Part shown: piece by piece, positions 26,267 through 34,705 of the stretch
How positions within the stretch are numbered: the stretch's first letter is position 1
Layout: the number at the start of each line of letters is the position of its first letter
Assembly (NCBI GenBank): GCA_046350655.1
Contig: JAXMAB010000007.1
Coordinates: forward strand, 62,001-126,000
Origin: JAEUHO01 sp046350655
GTDB lineage: Bacteria; Planctomycetota; PLA2; JAEUHO01
Direction: 5' to 3'
DNA: 64,000 nt
The notes under the pieces: model-generated
Seen by the model: only the letters and a program-made list of their open reading frames with translations
Told to the model about the DNA's origin: nothing
The model's database searches: none
Program-made: the position numbers and the translations under genes

Positions 26267-27273
26267 GTGCCGAACGCCTTCGTCACGGTGCCGTGGACCG
26301 GGCTCGACGGCGACGGCGCGCCCTTCGGCATGCGGCCCGCGAGGAACGCGTCGCGCCCGGCGCGGCAGGCGTCGCGCATCGCGCGCGCCATGCGGACGGG
26401 GTCGCGCGCCTTCGCGATGGCGGTGTTGAGGAGCACGCCCGCGATGCCGAGCTCCATCGCGACCGCGACGTCGGACGCCGTGCCGACGCCCGCGTCCACG
26501 ACGATCGGGACCTTGGCGCGGGCGAGGATGCGCTCGATGTTGCCCGGGTTGAGGAGGCCGAGGCCGCTGCCGATCGGGCTGCCGAGCGGCATCACCGCGG
26601 TGGCGCCCGCCTCCTCGAGGCGCTTGGCGGTCACCGGGTCGTCGTTCGTGTAGACGAGCACGTGGAACTTCTCCGCGACGAGCGTCTTGAGCGCCTTCAG
26701 CGTCTCGAACGGCTCGGGGAGGAGCGTCTCGGGGTCGGCGAGGACCTCGAGCTTCACGAGGTCGGACAGCGCCAGCTCGCGCGCCATGCGGCAGACGCGC
26801 ACCGCGTCGTCGGCCGTGTAGCAGCCCGCGGTGTTGGGCAGCAGGGTGAAGCGGTCGCCGAGCGCGTCGAGGACGTTGGGGCCGTCCTTGCGCGCGAGGT
26901 CGACGCGGCGCAGCGCGACGGTGACGACCTCGGTGCCGCTCGCCTCGAGGGCCGCGACCATCTGCGCGTTCGTCGCGTACTTGCCCGTGCCGACGAAGAG
27001 GCGGCTCGTGAAGACGTGGTCGCCCAGCCGCAGCGGGTCCTCGTCGTGCTCCTCGCCGCCGCCGACGAACGTGACGACCTCGACGCGGTCGCCGTCCTTC
27101 AGCGCGCGGGTGCCGTGCTCGGCCCGCGGGACGACGTCGCCGTTCACCTCGACCGCGACGCGCTGGCCCTCGAGGCCGAGGTCGCGGACGAGCGCGGCGA
27201 GGGTCGGGGGCGAGGCGGAAAGGACGCGCGCGTCCCCGTTGACGACGAGGCGGATCGCGGTCGCTTGTGCCAT
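26263..27273 (-). CDS. thiSG: ThiS-ThiG fusion: sulfur carrier plus thiazole synthase
   Basis: Residues 1-73 are a ThiS beta-grasp domain ending in VVTFVGGG. Residues about 84-335 are ThiG, with FVGTGKYA, the Schiff-base lysine region DLVKLEVLADPETLLPEP, TNDDPVTAKRL and PLGSPIGSGLGLLNP. Together they make the thiazole phosphate of thiamine. In free ThiS the terminal Gly-Gly is thiocarboxylated; here it is followed by EEHDEDPLRL and the ThiG domain. Either the chain is cut after GG or the sulfur step differs. A TAGGGT box ends 6 nt before the ATG. Confidence 0.9.
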   Translation of the reverse strand: MAQATAIRLVVNGDARVLSASPPTLAALVRDLGLEGQRVAVEVNGDVVPRAEHGTRALKDGDRVEVVTFVGGGEEHDEDPLRLGDHVFTSRLFVGTGKYATNAQMVAALEASGTEVVTVALRRVDLARKDGPNVLDALGDRFTLLPNTAGCYTADDAVRVCRMARELALSDLVKLEVLADPETLLPEPFETLKALKTLVAEKFHVLVYTNDDPVTAKRLEEAGATAVMPLGSPIGSGLGLLNPGNIERILARAKVPIVVDAGVGTASDVAVAMELGIAGVLLNTAIAKARDPVRMARAMRDACRAGRDAFLAGRMPKGAPSPSSPVHGTVTKAFGT

Positions 27274-27279
27274 GGCGTC

Positions 27280-27285
27280 ACCCTA
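27280..27285 (-). promoter_or_regulatory. TAnnnT -10 box for leaderless thiSG
   Basis: TAGGGT on the minus strand ends 6 nt before the ATG at 27273. It would start the thiSG-protease-carbonic anhydrase-gluQ transcript at the ATG itself. Confidence 0.5.
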
Positions 27286-27344
27286 TGCCCTCGCGAGGGA
27301 TCCGCCATCTGCGGCCGGACTCCCGACGCGGCGACCGGCGGGCC

Positions 27345-28682
27345 TCACCGGGGGGGAAGCTGCTCGAGGCCCGACTCGCCGCCCAGCACCCGCTTCTCCC
27401 ACTTCTCGAGGTCCATCACCTTCGCGAGCGTGCTCTTCTGGCCGAGGATCTCGGCGCGGAGCCGGTTCTCGGCCTCGAGGCAGTACATCGCGCGGTTCGC
27501 GACCTCGACGGCCTTCGCCTTCGGGATCACGATGACGCCGTCGTCGTCGCCGACGATCCAGTCGCCGGGCCGGACGTCGACGCCGTCGACGTGCAGCGTG
27601 CCGCCGAGCTCGCCGAGGCCCTTCGGCTCGCCCGCCTGGCCGCACACGTGCCGCGCGAACACCGGCAGCCCGAGGCGCGCGATGTCGCGGACGTCGCGGA
27701 TCGCGCCGTGGACGACCACGCCCGCGAGCTTGCGGTTGACGGCCGAGTTCGTCGCGAGCTCGCCCCACACCGCGGGCGCGAGCCCGAGCGCGTCGATGAA
27801 GAGGACGTCGCCCTCGGCGCAGCGGTCGATCGCCTCGACGGGCTTCGCCCAGTCGCCGGGCATCGAGCGGCAGGTGAACGCGCGACCCACCATCCGCACG
27901 CCGGGCGCCGTGAGGTGCCAGCCGTGGAGCACCTTCTGCCGGTGCGCCGCGTCGCTGATGTTCGGCGTCGAGACCTCCGTCAGGATCCGCCGGACGTCGC
28001 CGTCCGTCGCGCCGCGGACCGCCGTCGTCGCCTCGCCCGCGACGCCCGAGCGGATCGCCGTCACGAGGTCGCGCGCGGCCTTCGCGGCGTCCGGCGCCTT
28101 CGTGATCGCCCCGCCGACGATGACGACGGACGCGCCCGCGGCCACCGCGCGCGGCGCCGTCGCCGCGTTGATCCCGCCCGCGACGGTCACCGGGATCTTC
28201 ACCGCCGCGGCGACGGCCCGCAGCGTGTCGAACGGGTCGCGGCCGCGCATCTGCTCGTCGATCGGGCAGTGGACGTTCACGTAGTCCGCGCCCACCGACT
28301 CGGCCCACTTCGCGCGGCCGACCGGGTCGGGGTGGCCCAGCAGGTCCACGAGCACCTCGATCCCGTAGCTCCGCCCCGCCTCGACGCACTCCTCGATCGT
28401 CGCGTCCGACGCGACGGCGAGCACCGTCCCGATCGTGGCGCCGGCCTTGGCGGCCGCCTCGAGCTCGAGCCGGCCCGCGTCCATCGTCTTCGCGTCGCAC
28501 ACGATCGGCACCCGCGGGAACTTGGCCCGCAGCGCCCGCACCGCGTTCAGCCCCTCGGCCTTGAGCAACGGCGTGCCCACCTCGAGCCAGTCCACGCCCC
28601 CCGCCACCCCCTCGGCGGCCGCGGTCAGCGCACGGTGGAGGTCGACGAAGTCGAGGGCGAGCTGCAGGCGGGGAGGGGCCAT
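27345..28682 (-). CDS. Fusion of 3-hexulose-6-phosphate synthase and RraA-like domain
   Basis: Residues 1-215 are an orotidine-decarboxylase-type barrel of the Hps/KGPDC family (LALDFVDL, DAKTMDAGRLE, NVHCPIDEQMRG, VTVAGGINAATAP). Residues about 225-445 are an RraA/HMG-aldolase-like domain (NISDAAHRQKVL, GDVLFIDALG, GAIRDVRDIARLGLPVFAR, VRPGDWIVGDDDGVIVIP). Archaea carry similar fusions annotated as hexulose-6-phosphate synthase plus ribonuclease regulator. Formaldehyde fixation or an aldolase/decarboxylase pathway is inferred; no Phi isomerase is encoded nearby. The ATG at 28682 has a TACCGT box exactly 6 nt upstream. Confidence 0.85.
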   Translation of the reverse strand: MAPPRLQLALDFVDLHRALTAAAEGVAGGVDWLEVGTPLLKAEGLNAVRALRAKFPRVPIVCDAKTMDAGRLELEAAAKAGATIGTVLAVASDATIEECVEAGRSYGIEVLVDLLGHPDPVGRAKWAESVGADYVNVHCPIDEQMRGRDPFDTLRAVAAAVKIPVTVAGGINAATAPRAVAAGASVVIVGGAITKAPDAAKAARDLVTAIRSGVAGEATTAVRGATDGDVRRILTEVSTPNISDAAHRQKVLHGWHLTAPGVRMVGRAFTCRSMPGDWAKPVEAIDRCAEGDVLFIDALGLAPAVWGELATNSAVNRKLAGVVVHGAIRDVRDIARLGLPVFARHVCGQAGEPKGLGELGGTLHVDGVDVRPGDWIVGDDDGVIVIPKAKAVEVANRAMYCLEAENRLRAEILGQKSTLAKVMDLEKWEKRVLGGESGLEQLPPR

Positions 28683-28688
28683 GCGCGT

Positions 28689-28694
28689 ACGGTA
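28689..28694 (-). promoter_or_regulatory. TAnnnT -10 box for the leaderless HPS-RraA gene
   Basis: TACCGT on the minus strand ends 6 nt before the ATG at 28682; no Shine-Dalgarno sequence is present. Confidence 0.5.
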
Positions 28695-28787
28695 GCCGCG
28701 GTCCGCCGGGGGATCCATGCCCGGCGACCCGGGGCGCCCCCCGGCCGGGCCTTCGCCCTCCCCCCCCGGTCCGCGCTCCCCCCCGGT

Positions 28788-28834
28788 CGATCCGCCATTC
28801 TTCGACCGGCACGGATTGGCGGATCGCCCCCCGG
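28788..28834. repeat. 47-bp palindromic repeat, copy 1
   Basis: The copy opens with CGATCCGCCA and contains the inverted TGGCGGATCG, so it folds into a 10-bp stem with a loop of about 19 nt. It ends CCCCCCGG and matches copy 2 base for base. It sits between the divergent HPS-RraA and nusA genes. Confidence 0.85.
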
Positions 28835-28846
28835 ACGCGAGGCCCG
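28835..28846 (+). repeat. Dispersed word between the two 47-bp copies
   Basis: ACGCGAGGCCCG fills most of the 17-bp spacer that separates the two palindromic copies. Confidence 0.75.
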
Positions 28847-28851
28847 GTCGC

Positions 28852-28898
28852 CGATCCGCCATTCTTCGACCGGCACGGATTGGCGGATCGCCCCCCGG
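28852..28898. repeat. 47-bp palindromic repeat, copy 2
   Basis: It is identical to copy 1. Its last bases CCCCCCGG form the left arm of the following A-looped hairpin. A partial match (GATCCGCCAT) also occurs at about 27301. Confidence 0.85.
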
Positions 28899-28913
28899 GA
28901 AAAACCCGGGGGG
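28891..28913. terminator. Hairpin with five-A loop upstream of the nusA promoter
   Basis: CCCCCCGGG and CCCGGGGGG form a perfect 9-bp stem around AAAAA. No T-run follows on either strand, so termination is possible but unproven. It lies 6 nt before the predicted nusA -35 box. Confidence 0.5.
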
Positions 28914-28919
28914 CCCGGC

Positions 28920-28948
28920 TTGCGGAGTTCCGGGGTCCGGGTGACAAT
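28920..28948 (+). promoter_or_regulatory. Predicted nusA promoter
   Basis: TTGCGG (28920-28925) is followed after 17 nt by GACAAT (28943-28948). The transcript would start near 28955 and carry a leader of about 100 nt. Confidence 0.55.
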
Positions 28949-28973
28949 GCCCGGCCAAACGTACCGTCGACTC

Positions 28974-29007
28974 CGGAAGGAGGCGGGGGATCCCCCGCCT
29001 CTTTCCG
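28974..29007 (+). terminator. Leader hairpin / attenuator-like structure ahead of nusA
   Basis: A 17-bp inverted repeat (28974-28990 with 28991-29007) with one G-T pair forms a long stem with a minimal GATC turn. It is followed by TTGTCGG. It lies inside the predicted leader, between the promoter and the Shine-Dalgarno sequence, where an attenuator controlling nusA would be expected. Confidence 0.55.
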
Positions 29008-29054
29008 TTGTCGGGGTTGGGCTGCCCTCGGGCCCGGCCCGGAGAGAGCAGGCC

Positions 29055-30107
29055 ATGGATCCCCAGGACATCCTCCGTTTCGTCGACATCGTCTACCGCG
29101 AGCGCGGGATCGACAAGGAGGTCGTCTTCTCGTCGATCGAACAGGGGCTGCTGACCGCGGCCCGCAAGCGGTTCGGCGAGGAGGCGGTGATCGAGGTGCA
29201 CCTCGACCGGAAGACCGGGGAGGCGGCCTGCAACGTCAACGGCAGCCCCGCCGCCCTCGACTTCGGTCGCATCGCCGCCCAGACGGCCCGCCAGGTCATG
29301 AACCAGCGGATCCGCGAGGCCGAGCGGGACAAGAACCTCGACGAGTACCACCGCCGGGTCAACACGATCGTCACCGGCTCGATCCAGCGGATCGAGGGCG
29401 GCAACCTGATCGTCAACCTCGGCCGCGTGGAGGGCATCGTCCCCCGCTCCGAGCAGATCCGCGGCGAGAACTACAAGGTCGGCGACCGCATCCGCGCGTT
29501 CCTCTTCGAGGTCCGCGCGCAGGGCCAGCGCGTCCGCATCGTCCTGTCGCGGTCGCGCGCCGACTTCGTGCGCAAGCTGTTCGAGCTCGAGGTGCCCGAG
29601 GTCGGCGAAGGGCTGATCAAGATCAAGGCGATCGAGCGCGAGGCCGGCTACAAGACCAAGATGGCCGTGGAGTCCACCGACGCGAAGGTGGACCCGATCG
29701 GCGCGTGCGTCGGCGTGCGCGGCAGCCGCATCCGCACGGTCATCGAGGAGCTCAACGGCGAGAAGATCGACATCCTCAAGTGGGAGGAGCAGCCGGAGGT
29801 GATGATCGCGACGGCCCTCAAGCCGGCCCAGATCAACGCTCTCACGCTGAACTACGACACGAAGACGGCCGACGTCTCCGTGGACGAGGACCAGCTGTCC
29901 CTCGCCATCGGCCGCCGCGGCGCCAACGTGCGCCTCGCGTCGCGCCTGTGCGGCTGGGACATCCAGATCGCGGGCGAGAAGGGGGCCGCACCCCCGGACG
30001 CCGCCGCGACCGTCGATGCGCCGGACGGGGCCCCGTCCGACGGCCCGGACTCGCCCCCCCGCGCGGAGGGAGCCACCGGCGCGGAGGGTGCCCCCGCCGC
30101 CCCCTGA
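29055..30107 (+). CDS. nusA: Transcription termination/antitermination factor NusA
   Basis: The 350-residue protein has the NusA N-terminal domain (IVYRERGIDKEVVFSSIEQGLLTAARKRFG), an S1 domain (residues about 107-170, VNLGRVEGIVPRSEQI), then two KH domains (DPIGACVGVRGSRIRTVIEELNGEKIDILKW and LAIGRRGANVRLASRLCGWDIQI). It lacks the acidic C-terminal repeats of E. coli NusA, as is usual outside Gammaproteobacteria. It binds RNA polymerase and RNA and modulates pausing and termination. GGAGA lies about 9 nt before the ATG. infB follows after 115 bp, the common nusA-infB order. Confidence 0.95.
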   Translation: MDPQDILRFVDIVYRERGIDKEVVFSSIEQGLLTAARKRFGEEAVIEVHLDRKTGEAACNVNGSPAALDFGRIAAQTARQVMNQRIREAERDKNLDEYHRRVNTIVTGSIQRIEGGNLIVNLGRVEGIVPRSEQIRGENYKVGDRIRAFLFEVRAQGQRVRIVLSRSRADFVRKLFELEVPEVGEGLIKIKAIEREAGYKTKMAVESTDAKVDPIGACVGVRGSRIRTVIEELNGEKIDILKWEEQPEVMIATALKPAQINALTLNYDTKTADVSVDEDQLSLAIGRRGANVRLASRLCGWDIQIAGEKGAAPPDAAATVDAPDGAPSDGPDSPPRAEGATGAEGAPAAP

Positions 30108-30222
30108 CGCTACCATCGGTGGTTTCCCCACCGGGCACGGAGCGGAAGCCTCCGACCCGTGCCCGTCCCGTCCGGTTCCCCGTCCCGCCTTCCGTCACCC
30201 GTAACGAGGTCGTCGTCCCCCC

Positions 30223-33020
30223 TTGGCGAAGCGCTTCTACCAGATCGCGTTCGAGCTCGGTGAGCACCCCCGCGCCCTGATCGCCGAGCTCACCACGCTC
30301 GGCCTGTCGGTCGGCAACCAGATGGTCGTGGTCGCGGAGCCCCTCGAGGCCCGCATCCGCACGCTCTTCGAGACGCTCCGCCCGTCGGCCGCCGCCGAGA
30401 ACGGCGAGGCCGCGGCCGCCGACGGCGGCGAGGACGTCGCGACGCAGGTCGCGGTCGCCGAGGAGGAGGGCGCCGCCCCCGCGACGGAGACGCCCGAGCC
30501 GGCGGAGGTCGAGGACCGCGAGGCCCCGGCCGCGACGGTGGACGCCCCCGAGCACGTCGAGGCGCCGCCCGCGCCCGCGCCGGTCGAGACCCGCGCGCCC
30601 GAGGCGCCGCCCGTCGTCGAGGCGCCGCCCGCGCCCGTCGCGCCGCGCGTCGAGGCCCCGTCGCGCCGCCCGCGCCCGCCGCGCCGGCGGTCGCTCCCGC
30701 GGCCGAGGCCCCCGCCGCGCACAAGCCCGCGGCGAAGGCGCACCCGCCGGCGCACGGCAGGCCCGCGGCCGCGCCCGCGGCGGCGACCCCGCCCGCGGCC
30801 CCGGCCCCCGTGGCCGCGAGCGCGCCCGCCGCGCCCGCCGCCCCGAAGGCGCCGCCGCGCATCGACCCGACGAAGCTCGGCTACCGCAACCTGCAGCCGA
30901 CGAAGACGGTGACGCCGCCGAAGCCGAAGACGAGCGGCGAGTTCATCCCGACGATCGACCCGCGCGCCGGCCGCCTCGTCAAGGAGGCCCCGAAGCAGGG
31001 CATCCCGGGCGTCACGCGCCCGGTCCCGCGCGGCCCCACGCCCACGCCGACGACGCCGCCGCCGCTCAACCCGACGCTCGCCCGCCCCGAGCCCGCGCCG
31101 GGCGCCCGCCGCGACAACCGCTCGCGCGGCCCGATCAGCGAGGGCGAGAAGCGCGGCAAGCAGACGTTCCAGCTGCGCGCCCGCGGCCGCGGCCCGAAGC
31201 GCCCGGTCGAGGTCGCCGACGCCGCCCCGAAGTCGTTCGAGGTCACGCCGCCGCTGCCGCTCAAGCAGTTCTCGGAGATCTCGGGCATCAAGGTCGCGGA
31301 CGTCGTCAAGACGATGTTCGTGAAGCACAAGCAGGTGCTCACGCCGAACTCGATGCTCGACGAGGACACGATCGTCCTCCTCGGCGTCGAGTTCGACCGC
31401 GACATCCGCTTCGCGAAGAAGGAGACGCGCGAGGAGCTCATGGTGAAGGAGGCGGCCGCCGAGAGCCGCCCCGAGCACCTGGTCGCGCGCCCGCCCGTCG
31501 TGGTCGTCATGGGCCACGTGGACCACGGCAAGACGAGCCTGCTCGACTACATCCGCAAGGCCGACGTGGCCGCGCACGAGTCCGGCGGCATCACGCAGCA
31601 CATCGGCGCGTACCAGGTCACGCTGCCCGACGGCAAGAAGATCGCGTTCTTCGACACGCCGGGCCACGAGGCCTTCACCGAGATGCGCCGCCGCGGCGCC
31701 AAGGTGACCGACATCGTGGTGCTCGTCGTCGCCGCCGACGACGGCGTCATGCCGCAGACCGTCGAGGCGATCGAGCACGCGAAGGCCGCCGAGGTCCCGA
31801 TCGTCGTCGCCGTCACGAAGTCCGACAAGGTCGGCTTCAAGGACGCGGCGATCGACCGCGTCAAGCAGCAGCTGAGCCAGCACGGCATCCTCGTCGCCGG
31901 CTGGGGCGGCGAGATCGAGTGCTACCCCGTCGCCGCCGTCGGCGCGCAGGCCGGCAAGGGCGTCGACAAGCTGCTCGAGCACATCCTCCTCCTCGCCGAG
32001 GTCGAGGACCTCAAGGCCGACCCGACGCGTCCCGCGACCGGCGCGGTCATCGAGGCCGAGAACAACCCGGGCCGCGGCGTGCTCGCCACGCTGCTCGTCC
32101 AGCAGGGCACCCTGCGCCGCGGCGACGCGGTCGTCACCGGCCGCGTCTGGGGCCGCATCCGCTCCATGCGCGACGACAAGGGCACCACGGTGGACGAGGC
32201 CCCGCCCGGCACGCCGGTCGAGGTCACCGGCCTCGACGAGGTCCCCGAGGTCGGCAAGGCGTTCTTCGTCCGCCCCGAGGTCAACGAGGCCCGCGAGATC
32301 GCCGAGCAGCGCCGCGGCCGCGACCGCGAGATCGAGCTCGCCGCGCAGTCGAAGCCCGCCTCGGTCGAGAGCCTGTTCAGCAAGATCGAGCAGGGCAAGA
32401 CCAAGACGCTCAAGGTCGTCCTCAAGACCGACGTGCAGGGCTCGCTCGAGGCCATCAAGGCGCGCCTCGACGCGGTCGGCAACGCCGAGGTCAAGGCCCA
32501 CGTCATCCGCGCCGGCGTCGGCGCGGTCTCCGAGAGCGACGTCACGCTGGCCGCGGCCTACGGCGCGATCATCCTCGGCTTCCACGTGGTGGCCGACGAG
32601 ACGGCGCGCGTGAAGGCGAAGCACCTCGGCGTCGACATCCGGAACTACCGGATCATCTACGAGCTCGAGGAGGAGGTCCGCGCGATCCTCGAGGGCAAGC
32701 TGGCCCCCGAGACCCGCGAGCAGGTCCTCGGCCACGCGGAGGTCCTGCAGGTCTTCCGCTCGGCGAAGCTCGGCAACATCGCCGGCTGCCGCGTCCGCGA
32801 CGGCGTCGTCAAGCGCGACGCGCGCGCGCGCCTCGCCCGCGACGGCGTGGTGGTCTGGGACGGCGCGATCGGCTCGCTGCGCCGCGAGAAGGACGACGCC
32901 CGCGAGGTGAAGGAAGGCTTCGAGTGCGGCATCCGCCTCGAGGGCTACGACGACATCAAGCAGGGCGACGTCATCGAGGTCTACGGCGTCGAGCAGATCG
33001 CCCGCACGCTCGGCGGCTGA
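30223..33020 (+). CDS. infB: Translation initiation factor IF-2 (apparent one-base deletion near 30657)
   Basis: IF-2 delivers initiator tRNA to the ribosome. The frame from TTG at 30223 encodes the IF2-N region (AKRFYQIAFELGEHPRALIAEL) and an Ala/Pro/Glu-rich linker. At VEAPSRRPRP the sense moves to the -1 frame; a fifth C in GGCCCCGTCG (about 30655-30660) would keep it open. The second frame carries the GTPase: GHVDHGKTSLL (G1), DTPGHEAFTEMR (G3) and VTKSDK (G4), then domains II-IV ending GVEQIARTLGG. Since infB is essential, a sequence error is the best explanation. The second frame alone opens at 30810. Confidence 0.93.
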
Positions 33021-33038
33021 CCCGCATCCCCTCTCCCG

Positions 33039-33074
33039 GTACGTGAGGCCCGGCGGCCGCCGGGCCTCGCGTAC
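33039..33074. terminator. 36-bp palindrome after infB built from inverted dispersed words
   Basis: GTACGTGAGGCCCGGCGG pairs with CCGCCGGGCCTCGCGTAC with a single G-T pair. The right arm is an exact minus-strand word (33061-33072) and the left arm is one base off. It lies 19 nt after the infB stop. Confidence 0.65.
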
Positions 33075-33123
33075 CCCCCGCTCCGACCGCTCCCTCTCGC
33101 GCGCGACCCCGGTCGCGATCCCC

Positions 33124-33405
33124 ATGCACGTCGGCATGTTGCAGGTGCACTGTCACGTCCCGGACGCCCGCAGCCTGAAGGACAAGCGGCGCATCCTCCG
33201 CGGCCTCATGGACCGCGTCCGCGCCCAGTTCGCCGTCGCCGCCGCCGAGGTGGACGACCAGGACGTGTGGCAGTCCGCGGTCCTCGGCTTCGCGTGCGTG
33301 AGCAACGACACGCGGCACGCCGCCACGGTGATGCAGAAGGTCCTCGACTGGGTCCGCGACTGCCCGGCCGTCACGCTCGTCGACCACGAGCTCGAGACGA
33401 TCTGA
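33124..33405 (+). CDS. DUF503 family protein
   Basis: The 93-residue protein matches DUF503 (YlxP-like): VGMLQVHCHVPDARSLKDKRRILRGLMDRVRAQF, then VDDQDVWQSAVLGFACVSNDTRHAATVMQKVLDWV. YlxP of Bacillus lies in the same nusA-infB-rbfA operon and has been proposed to be a ribosome-associated factor; function here is inferred from that position. The ATG at 33124 lacks a clear Shine-Dalgarno sequence. It sits between infB and rbfA as in Firmicutes. Confidence 0.85.
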   Translation: MHVGMLQVHCHVPDARSLKDKRRILRGLMDRVRAQFAVAAAEVDDQDVWQSAVLGFACVSNDTRHAATVMQKVLDWVRDCPAVTLVDHELETI

Positions 33406-33487
33406 CCGGCCCGCGAGTCCGCCCCCCCGGCGCCCGGTCGGGGCGGATGGAGGGCTCGGCCCCGGCGCGACCTACGCTATCCCGTCC

Positions 33488-34003
33488 ATGCCCTTGCCCC
33501 GTCGCATCGCCCGGTTGCAGCAGCTCATCCTCGAGGTGGCCGCGGAGACGGTCCAGCGCCGCCTCTCCGACCCGCGCCTCCGCCTCGTCACGCTCACGCG
33601 GGTGAAGCTGGCGCCGGACCTCTCGACGGCCGTCGTCTACTACTCGGCGATGGCGCCGAACGACGTCGAGCGCCGCGCGACCGCGCGCGCGCTCGCGGGG
33701 GCCGCCTCGCTGGTGCAGTCCGTCGTGGGCGACGCCATGGGCACCCGCACGACGCCGAAGCTCTCGTTCCGCTACGACGCGACGCTGGCCCAGGCCGCGC
33801 ACCTCGAGGACATCTTCCAGAAGCTGCGCGCCGAGCGCGGCGAGACCGCGGTGCCCGAGACGCTCGCGGACAAGCTCGCCGCCGACGACGGTTCGGACGA
33901 CGACGACGACTCCGACGACGACGAGACCGAGGACGAGGACGCGTCGGACGAGGACGCCCCGTCCCCGGGGCCCGGCGACGGGGACCCGCCCGCCGCGCGT
34001 TGA
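33488..34003 (+). CDS. rbfA: Ribosome-binding factor A with long acidic tail
   Basis: The 171-residue protein has the RbfA KH-type core in residues 1-115 (RRIARLQQLILEVAAETVQRRLSDPRL, VVYYSAMAP, TPKLSFRYDATLAQAAHLEDIFQKL). RbfA helps mature the 30S subunit and the 5' end of 16S rRNA. The last 40 residues are almost all Asp, Glu, Pro and Ser, an acidic tail absent from standard RbfA. A TACGCT box (33473-33478) lies 9 nt before the ATG, so the transcript may have almost no leader. The stop codon overlaps the -35 box of tRNA-His. Confidence 0.92.
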   Translation: MPLPRRIARLQQLILEVAAETVQRRLSDPRLRLVTLTRVKLAPDLSTAVVYYSAMAPNDVERRATARALAGAASLVQSVVGDAMGTRTTPKLSFRYDATLAQAAHLEDIFQKLRAERGETAVPETLADKLAADDGSDDDDDSDDDETEDEDASDEDAPSPGPGDGDPPAAR

Positions 34004-34028
34004 CAGGTCCGGGGGCTTGGGCCACACT
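34000..34028 (+). promoter_or_regulatory. Promoter of tRNA-His
   Basis: A perfect TTGACA (34000-34005) overlaps the rbfA stop codon and is followed after 17 nt by CACACT (34023-34028), about 16 nt before the tRNA. Confidence 0.65.
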
Positions 34029-34044
34029 CGCCGCGGCTGACGTG

Positions 34045-34121
34045 GTGGCCGTAGCTCAGCTGGTTAGAGCGCCGGACTGTGGCTCCGGAGGTCGGGGGTT
34101 CAAATCCCCTCGGTCACCCCA
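34045..34121 (+). tRNA. tRNA-His (anticodon GTG)
   Basis: The 7-bp acceptor stem GTGGCCG/CGGTCAC, D-loop, anticodon loop with GTG in GGACTGTGGCTCC, and T-arm TTCAAAT are all present. C73, the histidine discriminator, and an encoded CCA end follow. A G at 34044 could serve as the extra G-1 of tRNA-His. Confidence 0.97.
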
Positions 34122-34281
34122 CCCCCCCACGCCCCGCGGCCGGTGCGAGGGCCCGACGCCACGGCGGGGCGACGCGCCGCTCCGGGTCCGGCGACGCAGG
34201 CCGCCGGCGATCGCAGCGGCCGGCGCGCGGCAGCGCCCCCCCGCCGTCGTACCCTCCGGGGCCGCCGACCCAGGAGCCGCC

Positions 34282-34623
34282 ATGACCCGTCCCGCCGCCC
34301 TCTTCCTCGCCGCCCTCGTCCTCGCCGCGACCGCCGTCGGGTTCGCGCTCACGAAGGCCGCGTCCGCCGACGGCCCCGGGAACAAGAAGCTCGCCTACAT
34401 CTACGTGTCGGGCCGCGGCGCGACCGCCCGGGCCTGGTACCAGGGCGCGCCGCCGTCGGGCACGCCCGTGCAGGACGCGCTCGACAAGTTCACCTCGGAC
34501 GGCTACCAGTTCTCGGCCATCGCGACGGGCGGCCTGCCGTCCCAGGTGGTCTCCGGCGGCTCGTCGTTGAGCCCGGGCGACGCCGCGCTCGACGCCGCCT
34601 TCGTCATCCTCCTCCAGCGCTGA
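34282..34623 (+). CDS. Small secreted protein of unknown function
   Basis: The 113-residue protein has a signal peptide (AALFLAALVLAATAVGFALTKAASA) with an ASA cleavage site. The mature part is about 88 residues, with KLAYIYVSGRGATARAWYQG followed by DALDKFTSDGYQFSAIATGG, and resembles no family I can name. AGGAG lies 6 nt before the ATG and a TACCCT box is at 34250-34255. It lies between tRNA-His and another small gene. Confidence 0.65.
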   Translation: MTRPAALFLAALVLAATAVGFALTKAASADGPGNKKLAYIYVSGRGATARAWYQGAPPSGTPVQDALDKFTSDGYQFSAIATGGLPSQVVSGGSSLSPGDAALDAAFVILLQR

Positions 34624-34693
34624 CGCGGCCGGCCGGCGCCCCCGGGACCCGGGGCCGACGCCGCCGAACCCTGGAGGCGGCGGCCCCACGCGG

Positions 34694-34699
34694 TATCCT
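34694..34699 (+). promoter_or_regulatory. TAnnnT -10 box for a leaderless ATG
   Basis: TATCCT ends 6 nt before the ATG at 34706, separated only by CCCCCC; there is no ribosome-binding site. Confidence 0.5.
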
Positions 34700-34705
34700 C
34701 CCCCC

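Noticed and set aside
28689..30131. Upstream extension of the HPS-RraA frame through nusA on the opposite strand.
   Set aside because: nusA is unmistakable on the plus strand, and the HPS-RraA ATG at 28682 has a promoter box at the leaderless distance.
30115..30135. A small hairpin between nusA and infB as a terminator.
   Set aside because: Only about 6 bp of stem (CGGTGG/CCACCG) with no T-run; too weak to call, and read-through into infB is expected.
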